Positions 6,317 to 10,673 of a DNA stretch of 10,673 bases are shown one piece after another. The notes under the pieces are model-generated. The model searched no databases, was not told where the DNA came from, and saw only the letters and a program-made list of their open reading frames with translations. Positions within the stretch are counted from its first letter, which is position 1. Every line of letters begins with the position of its first letter. The stretch spans positions 11,273-21,945 of the forward strand of contig DHFK01000043.1 in the NCBI GenBank assembly GCA_002400365.1. Reading direction: 5' to 3'. This DNA is from Anaerolineales bacterium UBA4826 (GTDB lineage Bacteria > Chloroflexota > Anaerolineae > UBA4142). Position numbers and translations under genes: made by a program.

Positions 6317-6382
6317 CAACGAATGTCCGACGCATAAACGCCTAGCCCTAAACTCATTCGCTTATTCGTTGGACATTCGTTG
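6317..6382 (-). repeat. Long inverted repeat between the two permease genes
   Basis: Arms of 21 bases (6317-6337 and 6362-6382) match in 19 of 21 positions around a 24-base loop. The repeat starts at the very next base after the first permease stop codon (6383-6385) and ends 31 bases before the next ATG. In mRNA it would form a stable stem without a T-tract, so it may guard or set cleavage of the transcript. AACGCCTAG in its loop (6337-6345) also occurs at 549-557, hinting at a dispersed element. Confidence 0.75.
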
Positions 6383-7747
6383 TCACCCCCAGCCCCGCGT
6401 CAACGGCGCTTCTTCTTCGATCTTGCGCGCCGCGCGCATCCGCAGGAGATAGCGCACCATCGAAGGCGCGGCGACGAACAAGAGCACGAGCCCCTGGATC
6501 AGCGAGATGACGTACTTGGACACGCCCGAATTCAATTCCATCAGATCGGCGCCGTTGCGCATCGCGCCGAACAGAAACGCGCCGCCGACAATGCCGATCG
6601 GATTGTTCTTGGCGAGCAGCGCCAGCGCGATGCTGTCGAACCCGTACCCGCTGGAAAAGAAAAGCGGCAGGCAGCGACAGATAGACACCCCCAGCACTTC
6701 GATGGTGCCGGCGATGCCCGCCAACGCGCCCGAAAGCGCCATCGTGATGAGGATGTTGCGCGAAATGTTGATGCCGGCGTAGCGCGCGGCGGAAGGATTC
6801 GCGCCGACCGTGCGCATCTCAAAGCCGAGCGTCGTCTTGTACATCAGCCACCAAACCGCCGCGGCGGCGGCGAGCGCGATCACGATGCCAATGTGCAGGC
6901 GATCGTACTGATCGCTAAAGGGCCACCAAACCTGCGTGAGCGCGGGAAGCCCGAAGAACGCGAGCGCGCCGACGGCGAGACCGGTCCCCCCAACGACGAC
7001 GCGTCGCCGCGACAAAGTCAGGCGCGTAGCCATGTCGCCCCGCGCGACGAACCATCGCGCGAGCGCCAGCGCGAGCGCCGCGAAGAAGATCGCCACGGCA
7101 AGCGCATTCAGCCGATCGCTTAGACGTTGGGGAATTTGCCAGAGCGACCACAATTCCGCATTAGGCGAAACGCGCAGCGTTTGCACTGCGCTTGAGAGAG
7201 TGTCCCGCAGCGGCACGCTGACCAAGAATTCGGTCAAACGGAACGCGATGTAATTCATCATCATCGTCGTGATGACTTCGTGTGCCCCGGTCCGGGCTTT
7301 GAGGAAACCGGGAATCCCCGCCCAAAGCGCGCCGCCCAGCGCGCCCGCCAGCATGACGATCGGCAGATGGAGGATGGCGGGCAAGCCGGTGAACACGATG
7401 CCCGCCCAGACCGCGCTGATCGCGCCGATGTAGAATTGCCCTTCCGCGCCGATGTTGAACAAGCCGGCTTTGAAGCCGATCGCCAAGCCCAAGCCCAGGA
7501 AAATATAGGGCGTCGTCGCCACCAGCGTTTCGCTGAAACCGCGCGTCTTGATGAACGCGCCGCTGATCATGCCTTCGTACGCCGCCAGCACGGTTCCAAA
7601 ATCGCCGCTGGTCGCCCAGATAATCAGCGCCCCGCCGACAAAAGCCAGGAGAATGGCGAGCAGGGGCATGCCGAGGGCGTCGAGCATGGCAAGCCGCGCG
7701 GCGCGCCCCGCGGTCTGCGGCGCGCGCTCTTCCACCAGACTAGACAT
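6383..7747 (-). CDS. ABC transporter permease, BMP/nucleoside importer type (first permease, enlarged)
   Basis: This 454-residue polytopic protein is the partner of the permease at 5173-6285. GFKAGLFNIGAEGQFYIGA (91-109) and TGAHEVITTMMMNYIAF (153-169) are hallmarks of the YufP/NupP-like subunit. The ATPase-contacting loop is TVGANPSAARYAGI (313-326), and YGFDSIALALLAKNNPIG (368-385) is also typical. Relatives are usually near 350 residues. The excess is mostly a block at about 205-285 containing two extra hydrophobic segments (212-232 and 249-269) joined by a basic stretch with SRRR. The ATG at 7747 overlaps the ATPase gene by eight bases, and AGGAGG five bases upstream is embedded in the last ATPase codons, which indicates translational coupling. 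A charged cytoplasmic tail (RKIEEE) ends the protein. Confidence 0.92.
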   Translation of the reverse strand: MSSLVEERAPQTAGRAARLAMLDALGMPLLAILLAFVGGALIIWATSGDFGTVLAAYEGMISGAFIKTRGFSETLVATTPYIFLGLGLAIGFKAGLFNIGAEGQFYIGAISAVWAGIVFTGLPAILHLPIVMLAGALGGALWAGIPGFLKARTGAHEVITTMMMNYIAFRLTEFLVSVPLRDTLSSAVQTLRVSPNAELWSLWQIPQRLSDRLNALAVAIFFAALALALARWFVARGDMATRLTLSRRRVVVGGTGLAVGALAFFGLPALTQVWWPFSDQYDRLHIGIVIALAAAAAVWWLMYKTTLGFEMRTVGANPSAARYAGINISRNILITMALSGALAGIAGTIEVLGVSICRCLPLFFSSGYGFDSIALALLAKNNPIGIVGGAFLFGAMRNGADLMELNSGVSKYVISLIQGLVLLFVAAPSMVRYLLRMRAARKIEEEAPLTRGWG

Positions 7748-9335
7748 GCGCGCCTCCTTTCACGCCCGCCATGAGCAAGCCCAGTTGTTCGCGCGTCGCG
7801 TCCGACGCGGCGAGCGTATCGAGGATGCGCCCTTTGTACATCACCGCGATCCGGTCGGACAGCGTCATGATTTCGTCCAACTCGGCGGAGACGAGCAACA
7901 CCGCCGTGCGCCGATCGCGCGCTTCCACGATGCGGCGGTGGATGAATTCGATCGAGCCCACGTCCAGCCCGCGCGTCGGCTGATTCGCGATGAGCAATTT
8001 CACGGGGCGATCCAATTCGCGCGCGACGATGACCTTTTGTTGATTGCCGCCCGAGAGCGAGCCAGCCAGGGTGTCGGTACTGGGCGTGCGAATGTCGAAC
8101 TCTTTGACGAGTTTTTGGGCTTCGTTTTCGATTGCGGCGGCGTTGATGACCAAGCCGCGCGCAAAGGGCGATTCGTAGTACGTGCACAGCACCAGATTAT
8201 CGCGCACCGGAAACGTCAGCACCAACCCGTGCTTGTGCCGATCTTCCGGCACGTGACCGACGCCGAGTTCGGTAATTGCGCGCGGCGTGGCGTGCGTGAT
8301 GTCCTGGCTGAGCAATTCCACTTTGCCGGCGACGACATGGCGCAGCCCGGTCAACGCTTCCACCAATTCGCGCTGCCCATTCCCCTGCACGCCGGCGATG
8401 CCGAGGATTTCGCCTTCGCGCACCTCGAACGACGCGTCGTGCACGGTCATCGCGTGACGGTCGTCTTGCGCTTGCAGATTGTCCACGCGGAGAATCACCG
8501 CGCCGGGATGCGCCGGCGCTTTATCAATCTGCAAGATCACTTTGCGCCCGACCATCATCTCCGCGAGCATTTCTGACGTGGCTTGCTTGGGCGTGGTCGT
8601 GCCGACCATTTTGCCGCCGCGCATCACGCTAATGCGGTCGGTCACCGCGAACATCTCGCGCAACTTGTGGGTGATGAAAATGATTGACTTGCCTTGCCGC
8701 ACCAGACTTTGCATGATGACGAAGAGTTCGTCCGCTTCCTGCGGCGTCAAGACCGCGGTCGGCTCGTCGAGAATGAGGATTTCAGCGCGGCGATACAACG
8801 CCTTGACGATTTCCACGCGCTGCTGCGCGCCAACCGGCAGGTCTTTGATGTACGCGTCGGGATCCACATCCAAACCGTACTGGTGCGACAGTTCGCGGAT
8901 GCGCGCCGCCGCGCCGCGCCGATCGAGCGCGGAGAGGCGGCCCAAGACTCTCGTCGCGGGCTGGAGCGATTCTTGACCCAGGATGATATTCTCGGTGACG
9001 GTGAGCGGCGGCACGAGCATGAAATGCTGGTGAACCATGCCAATGCCCTGGGCAATCGCGTCGTGCGGGCTAGTGATTTGCGTGGGCTGACCGCCGAGGA
9101 AAATCGTTCCTTCGTCGGGTTGGTAAAGCCCGTAAAGGATGTTCATCAGAGTGGTCTTGCCAGCCCCATTCTCGCCGAGGAGACCGTGAATCTCGCTTTG
9201 CCGCAAATCAAAATCCACGCGGTCATTGGCGAGCACGCCGGGAAAACGTTTGGTGATGCCTGTGGCTTGCAGAGTGGTCGTCGCTTCCCCGTGTGTCTGG
9301 CGAACGGAGGCGATCGGTGGCGAGGCTAACGCCAT
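7740..9335 (-). CDS. ABC transporter ATP-binding protein with two nucleotide-binding domains (sugar/nucleoside importer class)
   Basis: This 531-residue cytoplasmic ATPase energises the importer. Domain 1 has Walker A GENGAGKT (54-61), signature-like LPVGAQQR (166-173), Walker B ILILDEP (186-192) and switch histidine in FITHKL (220-225). Domain 2 has the degenerate P-loop GVQGNGQRE (315-323), normal for this class, signature LSGGNQQK (427-434), LLIANQPTRGLD (447-458) and SAELDE instead of a switch histidine. This tandem layout is shared with RbsA/MglA and the YufO/NupO nucleoside ATPases. One domain is likely the catalytically weaker site. The ATG at 9335 has AAGGAG five bases upstream; a TTG at 9398 would place 21 non-conserved residues within the preceding hairpin region and is rejected. 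It follows the lipoprotein gene across an 85-base gap with a hairpin. Confidence 0.94.
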   Translation of the reverse strand: MALASPPIASVRQTHGEATTTLQATGITKRFPGVLANDRVDFDLRQSEIHGLLGENGAGKTTLMNILYGLYQPDEGTIFLGGQPTQITSPHDAIAQGIGMVHQHFMLVPPLTVTENIILGQESLQPATRVLGRLSALDRRGAAARIRELSHQYGLDVDPDAYIKDLPVGAQQRVEIVKALYRRAEILILDEPTAVLTPQEADELFVIMQSLVRQGKSIIFITHKLREMFAVTDRISVMRGGKMVGTTTPKQATSEMLAEMMVGRKVILQIDKAPAHPGAVILRVDNLQAQDDRHAMTVHDASFEVREGEILGIAGVQGNGQRELVEALTGLRHVVAGKVELLSQDITHATPRAITELGVGHVPEDRHKHGLVLTFPVRDNLVLCTYYESPFARGLVINAAAIENEAQKLVKEFDIRTPSTDTLAGSLSGGNQQKVIVARELDRPVKLLIANQPTRGLDVGSIEFIHRRIVEARDRRTAVLLVSAELDEIMTLSDRIAVMYKGRILDTLAASDATREQLGLLMAGVKGGAHV

Positions 9336-9358
9336 TGTTTCTCCTTGGTCTGCAAAAC

Positions 9359-9387
9359 GGGTGCTGCACCAAGCCGGCGCAGCACCC
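9359..9387 (-). terminator. Hairpin after the lipoprotein gene, probable partial terminator
   Basis: A 9-bp perfect stem (GGGTGCTGC at 9359-9367 with GCAGCACCC at 9379-9387) has an 11-base loop. On the minus strand GTTTTGC follows, a weak T-tract. It lies 33 bases after the lipoprotein stop and before the ATPase ATG. Such read-through hairpins commonly make binding protein more abundant than the membrane subunits. Confidence 0.65.
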
Positions 9388-9420
9388 TTCGTGAGCAATC
9401 TTGTCGTTTGTCCGATTGGA

Positions 9421-10479
9421 TTACGGCTTGTAGCCGGTCTGGATCGAACCGCTCTTCAATCCATCCGATGCGGCTTTGATTTTGTCTTTCACTGCTTGCG
9501 GAATCTTGCTGTCCCAGTCGTGGAAAGGCGCAAGTCCCACGCCGCCATTCTGGAGATTCGCCGTAAAGACGCCGGCTTTGGACGAGCCGTCGGAAACGGA
9601 CTTGAGGTAGTTGTAAACCGCGATGTCCACGTTCTTCGCCGCGCTGCTGATCAACGCATCCTTGACTTCGGGGTACGTGAGGTACTGATCCACATCCACG
9701 CCGATCGCCATCAAGCCCTTTTCCTTCGCCGCGAGCAAACCGCCGTTGCCGGTATTGCCGCCGACGCCGAACACGACGTCGCAGCCCTGCGAGATCATGG
9801 ATTGACCGGTTTCTTTACCCTTGGCCGGATCGGTGAAGGAGGGGATGTAGACGTTCAACGCCTTGGCGTCGGATTTGATCCACTTGGCGCCGTTCTGGAA
9901 TCCGACGACAAAGCGGACGACTGGAGGAATTTCCATGCCGGAAACGGTGCAGACGGTGCCCGTCTTGGTCATGCCGCCCGCGAGCACGCCGGCGAGGAAG
10001 CCGACCTGGTCTTCCTGGAACATCAGACTGGTCACGTTCGTCAGCCCGCCGTCCACGTAGCAGTCTTTCTTGGTGTCATCGCAGTAAGCGACGCCCTTGG
10101 TCGGAAAGTACGCGTTGTCAATGATCGCGAATTTGATGTTGGGGTACTGCTTGGCTTTGGCAGCGGTGGCGTCACCCATCAAAAAGCCCACGGTGATGAT
10201 CACGTCGTACTTTTCCGTTGCGAACTGGTCAATGTTCTTTTCATAGTCGGTGGGCTGTTTCGATTCGATGAATTTGGTGTCAAAGCCAAATTCCTTCGCG
10301 GCTTTTTGAGTGCCTTCCCACGCCGACTGGTTGAACGATTTGTCATTGACGCCGCCGACATCGGTGACGAGACCCACTTTCTTCTTGGCGGCTGGGGCGG
10401 CGGTGGGGGCAGCGCAAGCGCCGAGTGCCAACGCAACCACGACCAACAGAGCCACGCAAACAAAGATTTTCGTGCGCAT
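9421..10479 (-). CDS. BMP family (PnrA/BmpA-like) substrate-binding lipoprotein
   Basis: This 352-residue protein has a lipoprotein signal: a basic N-terminus, a hydrophobic run and lipobox LGAC with Cys22 as the lipidation site, followed by a short Ala/Pro linker. It should be anchored outside the membrane and deliver ligand to the importer. BMP-family motifs are VTDVGGVNDKSFNQSAWEG (38-56), MFQEDQVGFLAGVLAGG (153-169), SGMEIPPVVRFVVGFQNG (180-197) and VVFGVGGNTGNGGLLAAKEKG (235-255, quoted as the region around GGNTGNGG), ending at GVDVDQY (260-266). Treponema PnrA, with the same signature, binds purine nucleosides, so a nucleoside ligand is likely. Cys133 and Cys140 flank a small acidic/basic loop (DDTKKD) and could form a disulfide. 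The ATG at 10479 has AAGGAGG seven bases upstream. It is the first gene of a four-gene operon. Confidence 0.95.
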   Translation of the reverse strand: MRTKIFVCVALLVVVALALGACAAPTAAPAAKKKVGLVTDVGGVNDKSFNQSAWEGTQKAAKEFGFDTKFIESKQPTDYEKNIDQFATEKYDVIITVGFLMGDATAAKAKQYPNIKFAIIDNAYFPTKGVAYCDDTKKDCYVDGGLTNVTSLMFQEDQVGFLAGVLAGGMTKTGTVCTVSGMEIPPVVRFVVGFQNGAKWIKSDAKALNVYIPSFTDPAKGKETGQSMISQGCDVVFGVGGNTGNGGLLAAKEKGLMAIGVDVDQYLTYPEVKDALISSAAKNVDIAVYNYLKSVSDGSSKAGVFTANLQNGGVGLAPFHDWDSKIPQAVKDKIKAASDGLKSGSIQTGYKP

Positions 10480-10542
10480 TCTTTCTCCTCCTTGAATTTT
10501 GCAAACTCTTCGCTGAGCCGATAAACGCTGTGGAGTTGTCGG

Positions 10543-10555
10543 TCACCTCCTTTCT
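10543..10555 (-). promoter_or_regulatory. Extended Shine-Dalgarno sequence without a clear start codon
   Basis: On the minus strand AGAAAGGAGGTGA is fully complementary over 13 bases to the usual 3' end of bacterial 16S rRNA (TCACCTCCTTTCT). It lies 63 bases upstream of the lipoprotein ATG, which has its own good site. No ATG, GTG or TTG sits at a normal distance after it. It may be a ribosome standby or mRNA-stabilising site in the leader. Confidence 0.5.
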
Positions 10556-10560
10556 TATTC

Positions 10561-10576
10561 CGTTCGCCATCGAACG
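10561..10576 (-). other. Small hairpin in the importer mRNA leader
   Basis: A 6-bp perfect stem CGTTCG/CGAACG encloses four bases (10567-10570). It lies between the promoter and the extended Shine-Dalgarno sequence. The leader from about 10624 to 10480 is some 145 bases long. I could not match it to any riboswitch class that I know. Confidence 0.4.
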
Positions 10577-10630
10577 ACGTAGATCCAAGCCGGCTTAGAA
10601 AGGCGATTCTGCGGAACGCTCACGATACTT

Positions 10631-10659
10631 ATTATATCTCGAAATTCGTTAGGGGGCAA
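10631..10659 (-). promoter_or_regulatory. Sigma70-type promoter of the BMP importer operon
   Basis: On the minus strand TTGCCC (10654-10659) and a consensus TATAAT (10631-10636) are separated by exactly 17 bases. Transcription would start near 10624. It is the only good promoter seen upstream of the lipoprotein gene. Confidence 0.75.
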
Positions 10660-10673
10660 GATTGATTTTGCTG

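Noticed and set aside
9226..10524. Plus-strand open frame of 432 codons opposite the lipoprotein gene
   Set aside because: The minus strand here encodes a clear BMP lipoprotein with lipobox and family motifs. The plus frame has no recognisable protein features and no ribosome site.
10343..10588. Leader peptide frame starting at ATG 10570 or at GTG within the extended Shine-Dalgarno
   Set aside because: No ribosome site precedes the ATG, the GTG lies inside the ribosome site itself, and the frame runs out of phase through the lipoprotein gene.
10480..10624. Purine, TPP or guanidine riboswitch in the importer leader
   Set aside because: None of the conserved core segments of these classes could be found in the leader.
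1..10673. CRISPR array, tRNA, rRNA, insertion sequence or transposase
   Set aside because: No regularly spaced repeats, cloverleaf-like segments, rRNA stretches or transposase motifs were seen on either strand.

Overview
The window looks like a stretch of a moderately GC-rich bacterial chromosome. My best guess is Chloroflexota (Anaerolineae-like), from the look of the proteins, the codon choice and the small intergenic repeats. No rRNA, tRNA or marker gene confirms this. No phage, transposase, CRISPR or RNA gene is visible.

Left part (about 1-4900) is metal-flavoured. A partial integral membrane protein with a CCAHH motif (minus strand, off the left edge) lies beyond a DoxX-family membrane protein (minus, 686-1276) that ends in a strong terminator. 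Divergent from DoxX is a two-gene operon: a CadC/SmtB-type ArsR sensor (1522-1965) and a P1B-type metal-translocating ATPase (1971-4064). Its promoter has consensus TTGACA and TATAAT hexamers with a 17-bp spacer, and a SmtB-like inverted-repeat operator lies just downstream. Convergent with the ATPase is an ABC-type ATPase carrying a C-terminal YHS metal-binding domain (4155-4898). It has no permease partner here, and its 5' end appears to be replaced by a heptanucleotide tandem repeat.

Right part (5173-10479, minus strand) is a complete BMP-family ABC importer operon, read right to left: lipoprotein, double-NBD ATPase, permease, permease. A sigma70-like promoter lies at 10631-10659 and a rho-independent terminator at 5071-5113. 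The order matches nucleoside importers of the Bmp/PnrA-NupNOPQ kind. A hairpin after the lipoprotein gene and a long stem-loop between the permease genes probably set subunit ratios.

The most unusual points are the CSC (not CPC) membrane motif of the P1B ATPase, the ABC-YHS fusion with a damaged N-terminus, the CCAHH membrane protein beside a metal sensor, and several intergenic inverted repeats that look like small dispersed elements.
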